This document shows positions 24,289 through 38,500 of a stretch of DNA of 64,000 nucleotides, in pieces (position 1 is the stretch's first letter; every line of letters begins with the position of its first letter). A program made the position numbers and the translations under genes. Location of the stretch: contig NC_089853.1 in NCBI RefSeq assembly GCF_036373705.1, positions 29,223,568 to 29,287,567 of the forward strand. Direction: 5' to 3'. The notes below the pieces were generated by a model that saw nothing but the letters and a program-made list of their open reading frames with translations, had not been told where the DNA came from and did not search any database. Source of the stretch: Amia ocellicauda. Lineage: Eukaryota; Chordata; Actinopteri; Amiiformes; Amiidae.

Positions 24289-27200
24289 ATGCCAGAAGGC
24301 CCTGAGCTGCACATGGCCAGCCGGTATGTGAACCGGGTGTGTGCAGGCGTGGTGTTTTCCGGGGCGGTGGAGAAATCAGAGGTCAGCAAGAACCCCGAAG
24401 TGCCCTTTGCTAGCGAGGCCTACCGCATCTCAGCCACCTCTCGAGGGAAGGAAATGCGGCTCACCCTCACACCAATCGAGGGGGAGGACAGCAAAGATGG
24501 AGGCGAGACCGGGGACCCACAGCCCATGGACGTGGTCTTCCGGTTTGGAATGTCTGGGTTTTTCCGGTTCACCCCGGAGGATGAGCTGCCCAAGCACGCC
24601 CATCTGCGCTTCTACACCAGGGAGAGGCCGCGCCAGGCTCTGAGTTTCGTTGACATCAGGCGGTTTGGCACCTGGGAGCCCAATGGGAACTGGCAGCCAG
24701 AAAGGGGGCCCTGCATCATGTTTGAGTACCACAGCTTCAGGTGTGGGAAGACCACAGCACCTAATTTGTATCCCTGTACCAAGTATACCCATGAGAGACC
24801 TGGTGTGACTTATATGTCATATACAGCAGTCTGGCAAATAGAGACAATATATATATTTTAAAGCCTGTTAAATAATTTGGACATATTTTTGACCTCACAC
24901 TGGGTACTATGGAATAGATTTTGTGAAACCCCAGCTATTTGATTCCTGTTACTAGCGCAATATCTATATTACCATTTGAGTGCTGCCCAGGCATCATTAA
25001 AGCGATTTAAAAAAGATTCCTTGAAGCAGATTGTTCGATGAAAACAAGTATTCAAGTATTTTTAGCTGAAAGCAGTAAAACAATATATAGAACTCAGTAA
25101 ATTAGATACTCAAGCAATACAACATTAAACAAGATGAAGGCATGGGATGGGCATGGGAATTCAGCTTGTACAAACATACATTGTATTTTAAATCTTAAAC
25201 AAAAACTATAAAAAACATGCAAAATGTCCCAGTGTTGAAAGAGCTCTGCCAAGATCCACAGTAACAAGCATTCTTGCTTTCTCTGCAGGGAGAATGTGTT
25301 GCTGAACCTATTGGACCGTGCGTTTGACAGGCCCATCTGTGAAGCTTTACTGAACCAAAAATACTTCAATGGGATTGGGAACTACCTGCGAGCAGAGATA
25401 CTTTACAGGTGACCATTTGCAGGCCACAGCACAAGGCTGTATGATTCCATATCGAAACATCTGCCAACTAGAATCCTTGAAGGTTTAGTGTCCTTTGTCA
25501 CTTCCTTTCATAACATTTAAAATTTAATTGCACATAACTTAGAACTTTCCTTAATTCTGTTGATGTCAAGCATAATTATAAATATTTATAACCGCTCCTT
25601 AAGTTTTTCCATAAGGAACACCCAGACAAAGAAGAAACGCCTTCATAATTAAAAACAGCATTTCAGACACATCAGTGCACAATGCGTGGTGTATCAGAAT
25701 ATTGCTTTGGGCAGATGGCATGGTGTGTCAGTCCTTTTTCATAGGGATTTGGGAAAGTAAAAAAACACTTTGCAACCAATTTAGCTCTCCTTTTTATAAA
25801 TTTTTTTTCTCATCAAAAAGATATAGAATAAGTATTATTAGAAATGATGCATCTAGGCTATTTTGAGCTAATCTATATATTCCTAATGCTTCGTCCCTGG
25901 ACAGGTTAAAGATCCCCCCATTTGTAAAAGCAAGGACAGTGCTGGATGGGCTTCTATTAAAGGACCATGCTGAGAAGAATGCAAAGCGTGCCAAAGAAGA
26001 GAGCACACCCGTTCAAGTGAGGGCCAATGGCGATCGAATATCGCAACCTATAAGCTACACTGTGTAACTTGCTCCTGTAGTTCTGCCGTCTCCTGTCTTG
26101 TGCCCTCAGGTGTCAGAGATGAGTCTGAGTAAGAAGGTGAAAGTGAAGAGGGAGACTCCCGATCTCCTCAGTCTGTGTCACACTGTGCCTCTCGAGGTCC
26201 TCCAGTTAGGTACCATCCTCACTGTCTGATAGCTTGTGTCTTGGGGCAGCTCCCTCAGTGGTTTAAATCAGTGGTGTCCTTGAGATCTAACCGTCTGTAC
26301 TGTCGTCTTGACAAGTTTAGTGGAGTATTCTTATAGTCATAACAGAAATGGATATTCCATCAATATAAATGCTTAGGGAAGTACTTAAAGGGAACCATTT
26401 CCATAGCTGGATCTCACACACAAACGGTTTAAAACTCGAGTTTCAGTAGAGAACGATTTTGTGCTATAGGAGCATATAGGTGACACTGAATATGACTGTG
26501 TGAAAGCTCAGCAATTTAGCCTTCAGATTAAATTACAGCAGAGTGGGAAGTTCAATCTTAGTGTGTAGGTGTGTGTGGGGGGGGGGGGGGGTGGCAATGC
26601 CAGTATTTCATTTGTATTATGTCTTGGTGTGTTTTGGTGTGTATGGTAACCCGGTTACTCTAATGTGATGGAATATTCCTTCAGCACTGTCACTGTGGGC
26701 CTGAACTGTTTTCAGCAGCACAGATAACTTGTTCTGTCTGTGATTTCAGGGGGTAAGGGCTATGACCCAGAGCAGTCTGGCGACTCATCCTTCCAGGAGT
26801 GGCTCCAGTGTTACTGCGTGTCAGGGATGAAGTCCTTGAGAGACCACAATCGCAGGACCATGTGGTTCCAGGTGAGGTCACAGTAAACTGCAACTCATTG
26901 TCCTTTCCATTCACTTGTAATAAAAAAGCAAAGGGAAGCATGTCTCATCTTAACGTTAAACTACTCATCTGAAATGCTTATCTGCAGTTGTTGTTTTCTA
27001 AACTGTACTCACAAAGGAGCTGTACGTGCTATGTCCGGGCGACATGGTCTGGATCCTCCACTTTTCATTCTGAAATAGCTGTGCACACATTGTTTGGTGT
27101 GTAAAACAGACCGTACCCAAAACACGGAATTGAAAACAAAACCAGGAAATGCGCACAGCTTCATAATAAATAATGACTAATAATAACCTTGGCAAACTTA

Positions 27201-28730
27201 GTCTGACAATATTTTGTTGTTGTTGTTTTCCTTTGAGAAAAGGCATACAATGAAGATGTATTATTTTAATCGAATGTAATAATTTTTATGCTTTCTTTTT
27301 AGGGAGATGCTGGACCCATGGCCCCAAAAAGTAAGATGTTAAGACGTATAGATTGTACATATATCAGGAGGAAAAGAGAGACATGTTGCACGTTTTTAGC
27401 AGTGTTTATCAAACCTGTCAGGCTGACGATAGATAATATGTGTCAGTCATTTATAATATTGTGTGCACACTCTAGTGACTACAGAGGAGGTTCTTGTCTT
27501 TTTTTAAATTTTAGATCCAATTTAAGGTTTCATTTTGTAACCAGTACCCATGCATCTATATTCATAGCATTAACAAGAAATACTAAGCTTGTTAACACAG
27601 ATTGGTCTCGTTAATTTAAGATTTCTGTGAAGCAGTCACAGTCATTGCAGGCATTACGCATGTTAAACCAGTATGTGTTTTTTTTTCCCCCTACAGAATT
27701 ACAATTTTCTAAATCTTACTCTCTCATTCTCTTTTCTATTAAGACTCTAAATCTCCCAAAGCAAAGAAAAGAGTTACAAAGCAAGGAGGAGATGAAAGCG
27801 ATGACAAGCAGGTAAAACTGCCGAGCCAGATGGTTCTGTACGCTTCAGTAAACATTCTATTGCACTTTTGTCGATTAATGAAGTGAAAAGAGTTTTTCCA
27901 GCTGATCTTGGAGCTTGATTAGGCCTTATCGCTTCCTTCGTCACCAGGTGGTGCAAGAGAAGTTCCAGGACAACAAGGTGAAAGGGGATAAAGAGGAGAC
28001 GGAGGGAAAGACAGGATTGAAAAGGGGGAAAGGTGCTGAGAGAAACCTGGAAGCCACCTCTCCAGTGAATAAAGGGAAGACGATTCAGAAGAGGAAGACT
28101 GCAACAGCGGAACAAGCAGGTGAGCAATTACCCAGACAGCTGACAACAGATTAACTTCCTCAAAACACAGGCCAGAGGAAGGGATGCATCAAACTTCCTT
28201 TCCTGTCAAGGTCTGCAATGCAAATACGTAGCTCAATTCTCTAATTTCATTCCCTTCAGAAAGATAGTGTTGGACAATTACAGCTGCCTTGTAACAAGCC
28301 CCTAAATATTGACACCCAGCAGGTACATTTGTTTGCCTCTTGCTGAATGATTAACAAACCGTGTTTTGTGGCAGTCAAAGCCCACACAGCTGCACAATGT
28401 ACAAAGTCACATTAAAGGTTGCTGGGAAAATTACTCCTCCCCCCTATTAGCTAGGGATTATTACAATTTGTCATATTTAATAGCTGAGATTTACTTATGC
28501 TCAATTCCATACTGCAGTGAAAAATAATACTGTTTAATATGTCCATCATACCAGAAATTTAAAGATTTTTTGAAATTCAGTTTAATACAAATATTGTTTT
28601 TTTTTTTTTTTTTTAACATTATTTAGTATCATATACCTCTGAACCTGAAACACTCTTTTTCCCCACAATTGTATTGACAGAAAGGCGCAGTGGGAGAATG
28701 ACACGAGCCCGGGCTAAACAAGGCAGCTAA
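24289..28730 (+). CDS. neil1: Endonuclease VIII-like 1 DNA glycosylase (9 coding exons)
   Basis: Exons are 24289-24740, 25289-25408, 25905-26016, 26110-26209, 26750-26871, 27303-27330, 27744-27811, 27948-28119 and 28681-28730. The 407-residue product compares with 390 in human. It begins MPEGPELH: after Met removal, Pro2 is the Schiff-base nucleophile, Glu3 is catalytic, and Lys54 (RGKEM) matches the conserved beta-elimination lysine. The helix-two-turn-helix is in FNGIGNYLRAEILYR (about 177-191). The zincless finger ends in MWFQGDAGPMAPK. A basic, low-complexity tail follows, rich in Lys/Arg/Glu, as in human NEIL1. The enzyme removes oxidised pyrimidines and formamidopyrimidines in nuclear base excision repair and cuts by beta,delta-elimination. 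Exon 1 is strongly GC-rich against AT-rich introns. The gene is convergent with man2c1. Confidence 0.96.
26577..26591 (+). repeat. Poly(G) tract in neil1 intron 4
   Basis: Fifteen consecutive G bases follow a short GTGTGTG stretch. Such tracts are prone to slippage and may fold into quadruplex-like structures. They are also a common site of sequencing error. Confidence 0.95.
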
Positions 28731-28856
28731 AACACAATTCAAAGGAAAGAAGACCAACTACAATGAACCACCATTATGGCCCATTTTAAATGTATATTTT
28801 TGAATTCCTTGGGATACTTTTTTAACTTAAAAATATTTTTTTAGCAAAAAATATTA

Positions 28857-28862
28857 AATAAA
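28857..28862 (+). terminator. Candidate poly(A) signal of neil1
   Basis: Overlapping AATAAA hexamers (AAATAAAATAAAAAG) lie about 130 bp after the neil1 stop codon and are followed by T-rich sequence. This is a convincing 3' end. Confidence 0.75.
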
Positions 28863-29576
28863 ATAAAAAGCTTTTTTATTAAATTAGTTGCATTTCCATT
28901 ATGTTTTTAATGATTTATGTTCATCAGCACATACTGGATATGAAAAGTTAAGTGGTGTTTATTATGGAAGAATACCAATTATTTTCAATTATCAGATTAG
29001 TTTAAAATGCTAATTTACTGTTCCAGCAAATGGATATTATATCTACCTACTTAGGGAATAGTATGACAAACCTTCTAAACTAAATACACAACAGTAATGT
29101 TGCTATTAGCATTTCAGAGGATCAAAATCAAACAAATAACCAGATTAATTCTTCCATTTCGGTTTTATTGAAAAAACCTAAGCAATGTATTTCAGATGTT
29201 TTCATAACATTGAATAATGCTTCATGTTTTTCAGCTTTTCCAATTAAGTAAACATTTTATATCGATAGAATTGGAAGAATTTATGACAATGTTTCTTATG
29301 TCTAACCATTAGCCTCCTTCATCAAATACTGGGAGAATTACGATTATGATTCGCTTGTCCCAAATGGAATATTAACTCGAGTTCTTCAACTTTAGAGATG
29401 CTAGAGTATTCATTAGTGTCAGGGGCATACTGACCTTGCACGTCTGGCTTTACATTTACGTGGAGCCAAGAACTGTATGCATAGTGCTAGTGTATAATGT
29501 GTATTATCCTGACTAATAGAAACAGCGCCCCCCTTTCACACCACTTACTAGAGTAGTTCATGATTTGTGAAAACCT
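28863..29576. other. Intergenic gap between converging neil1 and man2c1
   Basis: This stretch separates the neil1 poly(A) signal from the man2c1 stop codon. On the minus strand, an AATAAA at 29164-29169 is the likely man2c1 poly(A) signal, giving it a 3' UTR of about 400 bases. The two signals are only about 300 bp apart, so transcripts need not overlap. No other gene is visible. Confidence 0.6.
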
Positions 29577-32500
29577 TCATTTGAGAATGAGGAGAAGGGA
29601 GATGATCTGGAAGGGTTTAAAGGTCAGTGGGATTCCAGAGGCTGTGACCGGTACAGTGGCAGACGAATCGGGACGCTCCAGGAGATCGCAACTACATGGG
29701 AATGGGAGACAGAGACACACACATTAAAAAAAGCTTTCCTAGAAAAGAAAATCAAGGCAGATCAGAAAGTTACAGTTTCAATTTATCTTTCTATCTCCTT
29801 TAGCCAAGTATCCCAAAGAAATAAACATTTCCCTGAACGCACATAATTCACAAAAGCAAGAAGAATGCATGGCACATTCTAGTAAGTAGGATATAAATGG
29901 TAAAGGAAACAGATAATACAATATTTAGTTAATCTTTGTTCACAGTTTAGCTTGTCACTACTGTTCTGGTATACTGGAAAACTCACTGCACAGCTTCCTT
30001 CACAGGAAGAGAGGTAGCAAGGGTGACAGACGCACTGCTGCCGTGGGACTCAAACAGGCGCACTACGAGGGCATCTGTGCGGTCTTCGGCCTGCAGGACA
30101 GACACAGGGACCAGCGAATTGGTAGCTGGCAATGCTGATTATTCAAATAATCAGATTGCTGCATTCATAGTTTGAATATCAAAAGAATGTCTGGGTTATC
30201 TGAATGCTCAACATATTTCATGCAACCCTGTAATGAACAGATTTCGTTCCCATTACTGAGCAGATAAACAGATATGACCACATCGCATTTTTATGGAAGT
30301 GTGTCATGAAAAGATTGCATTGTTATTTTATTTTACTCAAAAAGGGAAAATAATGTTCTTGGCCCGTTTCCTTGGCGTAGCGTTTAATCCTATAATGGAA
30401 ACACTGTATTTTTGTTAAATAGTGCATTGCAATTCAGTCTTTTTTTCCTCACCTTCATACACAAATTCCTCTTTGAGCACCATGTAAAAGGCATGACCAG
30501 TTTCTGACATACCTGCTTTATGGTCTCTAGGATGATGGCAGGAGAGCTCACAGAGAAAGCACTCGAAGAGCTATTGTTAGAAGAACTCTTTCCCCTGGGG
30601 AACAGACGCAGGGGGAAGTTTAGGTTGTACGCACTTTGAATGACCGCTGAGTCTTGGAAGGAACCTTGATGCCAAAAAGAGAGAGAGAGAGAAGGAAATA
30701 AAACTCTTACATAGTTGTGATATGCAATGAATTGTGGTTGGTGTTTAGTTTAGTTTAGTTGTTTTTGTTAAAGTCACTGCCTTATTCCCCTTTGCATTCG
30801 ATTACACATTCTGGATAATGAGGCACGATGACATATGAGGAACAAGGATGGATGTGCAGACAATACCTACAAGAAAGGGTACAAATGTGCTGGAAAGCTG
30901 AATGTCCAAACCAGTTTTCCAACTAGTTCTGGAGGACCCACCTGCATGGGGCATGACTGCGTAAGTGAACTGGTGCTTCCCCATATCAGCATTGGCATCT
31001 GGCGCTTTTGGAGCACGAAGCCTGAAATGAGACGCACTCTTATGGTGAGACTGGACTTGCTGACAGCCCTGAGACTAAAACAAGACACCACCCAGAATGC
31101 TGTAAGTGTTCATTAGCACATTTGTTTTTGTCATTTAGTTTAGGAAAATAAAACTGCTCCCAAGTTTGTTCATGTTGCACTGACTCCATGCAGGAGGAAT
31201 TCACTACAGGCATCTCGAGCGCCACACCGAGTGCACTCACAGAGACAGGGTGAGTGTGTTCTTGTAAGCTGAATAGCCGTATTTGCAGTCGTTGAGCACT
31301 GCAACACCGAAACCATGTTCAGAGAGGTCAGCCCATTTGTGACCCCAAACCTGTGAATAATAACAAAACACTGATGTATTTATAGGTTGCAGGAAGCAAT
31401 TTCTCAATTAAATACAGCATCCCTTTTTGTTTTAGAATACAATCTGAATGTCTGACATGATTTCCTTTTTGTGTCATGATGCTCTGTTACTAGAACAGTG
31501 CAGGTTTCCCAAATTGTAAAATAAAAAGAAAAATGAAAATTCACTTTACACATAAGGTGGGTGTCCTATTTACAGTTAATGGACATGCGTAACTTCGTGT
31601 CATTCCGACATTATGATTCACAGGGGGGTCGTCTGAATGAGAATTTCCTGGGAATCAGCCCTCCACCCAGTATCCACGAGTGAGTTAACAGTCTGCCGGA
31701 TGTACCTCGAACCTGGCCCAGTCCCAAGAGGTGTTCCTGTGAGTGGGTCTCTCTAGGTGACCGAACTGGATTTCGTATGTCGCGCTGGCACTGCGCACCC
31801 TCACAGGAAACTCCACCTTCAGGAACTTGTGGGACTCAGCCCAGTCAACCTGTTGACAGTAAAACCCTCTCGTCAGTGTGACACACAGGCAGCAGGAAAA
31901 ACATTGACCCTTTCCCTCTATCCAGCTGTGATACACAGCACATGGCAACAATTGGTCCTGAAATTACACAGCAATATGCGATAGTTGGTCTCTGCTTTAA
32001 CAAAGAACTAAATAAGATAGTATACAGGCAGATTTAATTTTTCCATTACTTTTTTTCTTATATATATATTATAGGAATGTGCAATCAGTTGTAAAGCAAC
32101 ATTTTTTCATTGGCTCACATTAAATCTCTGAAGCAAAATCAACCAGTAGTGAAATTTGGCTTCCGTTCTCTGAATCCCCATTTCCTGTCCCCTCTAAACA
32201 CGTGTCTTTGATGTGGGTTTCCTTCATACCTGCGTTTGGAACTTAACATAAGGACACATGGCGTCCAGAATGAGCTCCTGGGAAAGGGAGCTCTGGCCAC
32301 TGATTCTCAGGGAGAAGCTCACGCTGCCTCGAAGCCCCCCAGGACACACAATGTGAACAGGCTGCACTAGCTCGCTCACTGGCTTCCTGCAGACCACACA
32401 CAAGAAAATAGATCACTGAAGGTTTTACCATCTGTGAATTCCTAGTGATTCACATATCAATTGGAAGATGCAGAATCTTTTCAGAAAACCACTGCGTTTT

Positions 32501-35500
32501 CTATTTATATATTGTTTCGGCTATATAAGCACCAAAAGGAATGTGGCTAACAGTTCATGGCAACCGTAACTGAAGAAGTGCTGTAGATCACGTGACTATA
32601 ATTTCAGTTATAAAAACTTCAAAAAACTTGACCTATTTTCTTATTTTTTCCCCTTGTCTCTTCTCTGGATCTCCACTGAGTAACTCTTCATACCTGGTCT
32701 GAAGATGGTAGTCCATCACATCCCAGGCATCCCAGTACAGTGGGACATCATCGAACAGGACAAACTGATTCCCAGTGGAACCGTCCGCAATGGCTTCCCT
32801 GAAACATGAGATTGGAGATAGTGAGTCGTGGGTCCTATACCTCAGAGTGGGTGTGTTATTCTTTGATGTGAAATCCACTGGTTATTTAGGGTGTGAGAAT
32901 TGGTAGTACGGTGAACAAATTCAACTATAGTGAACAAATAATTCATTTTGCCTCATACAGGGTATCTGTGTATCTGCCTTTCTTTCAGAGAAGTCTGTAG
33001 CAGTTGTGTCTGAGTCATCTACAAAATCAAAGTGGTGTTTTGAATTTTATCAACTGGGCATGAAAAAGGGGTATCAAAGTCACTCTATCTATAGTGTTGA
33101 TTGTTCAGTGGTCAATATAATCTGTTAGATTGCGTATTAAATAGCATTTAATGGATATTCATTGATTCTTCCAATTTATCCCATATATGGACTTTTTCTT
33201 TGTTCATCCTCAAGGTCTTAACTTATAAATGACCACACCTACTGCTCTGTATCTTGGTCACTGGTATCTCTAGATTAGCCTGGACTGCAGATACCAAGAA
33301 AAGTTAGAGTTACATTGTTCTGTGTTATTGGGAAATATTCAGTAACATATTAAACAGGAATAATACCAAAAATGCCATAATCTAAATCCAAGTCTGTAGG
33401 CTGGTCTCACCTTTTTGACTTAACCAGACAGAGGGAAACCACACGCCCAGCCTTGTCCACAACCACTCTTATGATCCCGTTGTCCATCACCACTGTACCA
33501 TCAGCCTGTCAACAAAAGGCAGAAAGTGCTTTTGTCTTCGGAGATTTTTTTCCCTATCTTGCTCGGTTCTCTTTTATCCCCTAACATTCTGGCTAACATG
33601 CACACAGCTATCCCCGAATCCTTTTCCATTACTCTGAGTAAACTGGAACCTACATTACCTGAGTTGTGACAGAAACAGGACACACAGGCTCCACAGAATC
33701 AGTCACTGCTGCAGCACCAATGCTAGGGACTTGGACCAGGGCTGAAAAAACAACAACACAGAGAGAGTACTGAAATAGAAAATAAATGTACACAAGCTTC
33801 TGTTCAAATGAGAATGACTTCTTGTTAAAAAGCCAAATGGAGAACAAAAAAACAAGGAAAGTGAAGGATTATATAATGTAATATGTTCTTTTATGGGTAA
33901 TAGAAAAAGTAGTATTGTAACTGAAAACACCTGTTTCATCCTTTTAAACAGCAAATGTACAGTGCTGCACTCTTTACGTACCTAATTTTGGCTGAGTAGC
34001 GCCCCCTGGCAGTGAAATGACCTCCATGCGCTCCCATGGCAAGGTGTTGAGAGCCATACTCCCACTAGCCTCTGGAGCTCCTGTTCCTGCCCCCAGCACG
34101 CCACACGCCTCCTTCAGCAGATCTGCCCCAGCACTGTGGATCTCTGCAGGAAAGGCAGATTATCAGTGCTTCACACCATCCTACACACTCCTATACACCA
34201 CCGGCCTGCTCTTCTTTGTTTGTATAAGGTAGAACCCACAGAAAGTACAGGAAAGAGGTGAATAGTTTTCATAATCTAAAGGACCATTTAGTACTACTGA
34301 ACTATTATAAGAGAGTAAAGATCTGTCATGGTGTGAGAACATGCTCATTTTTTTCAAAACTGCATTATATATTTTTAATATTTGTTTGGAAACTGACCTT
34401 CATTTCAGTTTAAGCACATTTAGAGCTAGCGTGGAAAAATTAAATTAACATGACTGGACTGAATCAGATCTCTTTTTGTTCCACAGAATGAAACCAAGCA
34501 GCTTGGCGTCCCATTCCTCACCCTGGTAGTATTTGAGGGCGTCCTGCACTACCATCTCGATACAGCTGCCTGGTATCACGTCATGGAACTGATTGAGGAG
34601 CAGCAGTCTGCAACACAACACAGCTTGTCTTATGTATACAGATATGCCATTGTGATCTAGACTACGCAAAAAGGAAAACTGCTATTATTTTTGACATTGT
34701 GGGCGATGAGTCCTTCCAATGTTTTATGGTCCTCCAGTGAGTCATTGCTTATTTTCATCAAACTTTACCGGCATATTAAGTTTACCACCCCATTATGGAA
34801 AGCCAACACCCAGCAGTGAAAAATAAAAGTGTGAGGCATTTAATTTAACTTCTAAACACTGAAAGTTTAATGTGAAATCTTCCCACGTCTGTGTCTTTTC
34901 CCCCCCACCCTCATTAGGAGAAACCAGTGTTAACTTAGCATGACTATGTTGTAAGTCGCCCTGGATAAGGGCATCTGCCAAGAAAAAAAAAATATATATA
35001 ATAATAATGACTGTAGACGTTTTACGAATAGAAGCCCTTGCATGATTGACACTCAGTGGAACAATGGTACCAAACAAAGGGAGAGCTAAACAGATCTGCA
35101 TGCTTCTACAGGTTGGTCTGTCTTTACCTCCACAGCTCCTGAAGCTTTTTCGAGGGGTACTGGAAGCTCTTGCCCCTGCAGAGGGCCAGACTGCTCGCCA
35201 CCTCAATGTCATGGAGTAGAGCTTCACACTGGCGGTTCCCCAGCTTTATCTACAGATATAAAATAGAAGAGTGTCCGTACTGTTAAAAAAACACCGCTAA
35301 CAGAATGAATCCCAATCCGAATAACGTCTATAACCTGGCTCAATTTACTACATCTCCGAAAAGATCAGATCAAACTAAACAATGCTGACCACAGTTTGGA
35401 TGGTTCTCGTGGATGTTTGTATGCTGTGCTTGTGCATGTATTGTTTTGGGGCCTTTCACTCAACATAGCTGGGTGTCCAAAGCCTCGGACAAATCCAGCA

Positions 35501-38500
35501 GACATAGTTCAGCAAGGTCTCGGGAGTTTATCTGATGTCTGAGAGATGTTTATACGGACTTCTAGATTCAGAAATGGAAGGTATACTAAATCTTTGGGCA
35601 AGAATATTTCCACAGGTTATAGGAGGGGTGAAAATAATGGATTCCTACAGTGTGACCTCGCTGACACTCATATCATATTATAATAATGAATTTGATGTGA
35701 ATGCTCTTTTACACAAATTCCCCTGGTGTGTTTCTACCACAGGTGCAATGGAAGGCAGCTCCTGGCACACACACATACTTGAGCCTGCGTTGTGTAGGTG
35801 CCGTTGTGTAGCTCCAGGAATAATTCTCCAGTCCAGGTGCAGAGGAGAGCAGAGTCATCTTCGAGCTCTGTGAAGAGTTTGTCAGGAGTGGACATCTGGA
35901 CCCTGAGAGTCAAAGCACCACCAGGAGGAGAGGGCCAGCAGTGATTTTGGGAGTCAAACACTGAAACCATCTTTTTCAGTGTTCCTGCTCATCAGCACAT
36001 ATTAAAAACTCAAATTAAGTCATAGTTTGACTGTAATTTTTGTATCTACACTACACTGAAAAGGCAGAGTTTTGAAAGACAACTTATTTTGGGGTATTTC
36101 AATTTTGTTGTTAGTGTTCTCAGATTATTTTACATATCATAGTAATAAACCAACAAATATAAACCACCCGCCAGAACAGAGCCCTTTCTATGTTTTCTTC
36201 ATTTTGGCTCTTGCTTCTATTCAATATATAAATACAATAAAACAAAAACAGAATAAAATTTCCAGTGCACATCCTTTGCTTTAAATGTGTTTTTGTTTTC
36301 ACATAACAAATCTTAACTTCAATAGATACCACCCTGTCACTTGGGACCCTTGGACAGCAGACATTTCCTCGCCTAATCCGGTTTGTACTGCTTGATGTGT
36401 AGTGCCAGAGGGAGTTGTCTGGCTGTATCTCTTAGGTAACCCATTCAGCACCTTGAACCTAGGCCAGCTGAGCTCACCCTGCACTCTGAGCAGGATGATT
36501 TCACATTGGTACCGTATTTTAGTTTTAGAAGCAATATCTCACTTGGGCAAGCCGTCCGTGTCCCAGACCCGCTGTAGTCGATCTAACATGATCTGCGTGG
36601 GTCCCCCACCACCGTCACCGTATCCAAATAGCACCGCACTGTGATTGGCCCTCCCCTTGTCCTTGTTGTTCCTCACAGTGTTCAGCAGCTGAGAGAGAGG
36701 GTCAAGACACAAACAGATATTACGGTCTATAGCTATAGCAGGGAGTGACTCGAGGTTAAAAGAGGAGAAGGAAGGGTAACTCACGTCCTCCACTTTGCAC
36801 TTCATCTCGTACGAGTTCCCAGGGGGGAAGTGCGTCAGAACCTGCGAGCCATCCAGGCCTTCCCAGAAAAAGGTGTTATGCTGGAAAAAAAGAGTTGAAG
36901 AGTTATGATTTAAGGCAAGTAACTACTGATTAACTGATGCCTGTGAAGATTTGTTCACATTTATTTTTACAACACAGGTTTAGACAATGCCAAGACTGAC
37001 ATCTCGGGGCCTTATTGACAAAACAATCCCAGAAAAGCTTCCTTCTTTACAGCAAATACAGAATTGTGGTTGAATATTCATCAGAATCTGTCTTTCTAAC
37101 AAAAACAAAACTCCCAAGTGCCCTCGATTTGGACTGCTTATACATTGACACGTTTCTGTTTTGATTGTGTCTAAAAAGTGGACTTTGGCTTGAGAGAATG
37201 GCAAGTGCTGTTTTGATAATACTACACAACCAGCTTACCACTGGGAAGGGAAGAAAAAAAACGACAACAACTTTGTGTCTGTGTTATATAACTCAAGTAT
37301 TAATGGCCTCAGAGGCGTTTGAATGTGGTGCCCTTCACAGCCCACACTCCTTCTGCAGTGAGAGATGGATTACAGTACTCACAGGGAAAGTGTTGACCAG
37401 ATTCCAGCTGAGTTTCTGAGTCAGAAATCGAGTTATCCCGCAGCCCCGCATAATCTGTGGAAGCTGTGCCGAGTATCCAAATGTATCTGGTAACCAGAAC
37501 TGAGGACAGAGACAAAGGAACACACTGAATAGTATGAAAAAACTGCAACAGAATGTGTTACTACCCATTATGTCTTACACAGGAGCATGGCTATTATTTA
37601 AGGGTGCTATGTATTGTTCTCAATGAGGTGAACTTATTTTCCTATACATCATGTTGTGAAAGAGGTGATTATTACTATACAGACAGACAACATTTTGTAT
37701 TATTACTAGCCCTATTAAACTGATCTATAGTGAAGAAGAACAGAGACTCTACATATATGGCTTTGTGTCTGCTATTTGTCATGAGTCATTTCAAGAAACT
37801 TTAAGTGTGGGGAAGAGGTGATTATTCAAGGCCACCCACTGTGAGTGAGTGTGTGCGTGTGTATCTGTCTTTTTCACCAGGTTAGTGCCTGTTACTCAAA
37901 ACATGGATTCAAAAGTTGCTAAATGCCAAAGGAATAATGTTGTTTATCTGCATTAACTTCCATCCATCTATCATGCATCAATAACCACTTCATCCAGTAC
38001 AGGGTCACATTAACTCGCTAATTATTATTATTATGTTTTTTTTTTAATCCCTGTTTCTGGTGTCTTTCAAAGCTAATGTTCTGTTAATCTTGGGTACAGT
38101 GCAGAAAATTCAAGGGGTTGAGGATTAAATACTGATTTGTCCACACCTCAGAGCAGTACCTCCCAAACTCTTTGTAGAAGAATCTTTGTCCTTCCAGGAA
38201 CTGTCTCACCATGGACTCCCCCGAGGGCAGGTTTCCATCCTGAAACAGACGGAGATATGGTCATAATCTCTAAAATAAAAGGATTAAAAAGATAACCATA
38301 TTCTTCCAACCAGAAAACACAATGCATAAAGGAAAACATTTACGCTTTCACTGATAAGAGCTCTGGCTTTTAAAAAGCATCTTAAACATGCTTCCTGTCT
38401 TATTGAAAGTTCAAAATCCCCTCATTTTAGTTTTGGAATGAAGCGTCTATTATTTAAAATGTTGACTTATGATTGCAATTACATTCTTGTTGTTGTTTTG

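Noticed and set aside
24430-24792. 120-codon minus-strand frame
   Set aside because: It is the antisense shadow of the GC-rich first coding exon of neil1, which has strong protein identity in the sense frame.
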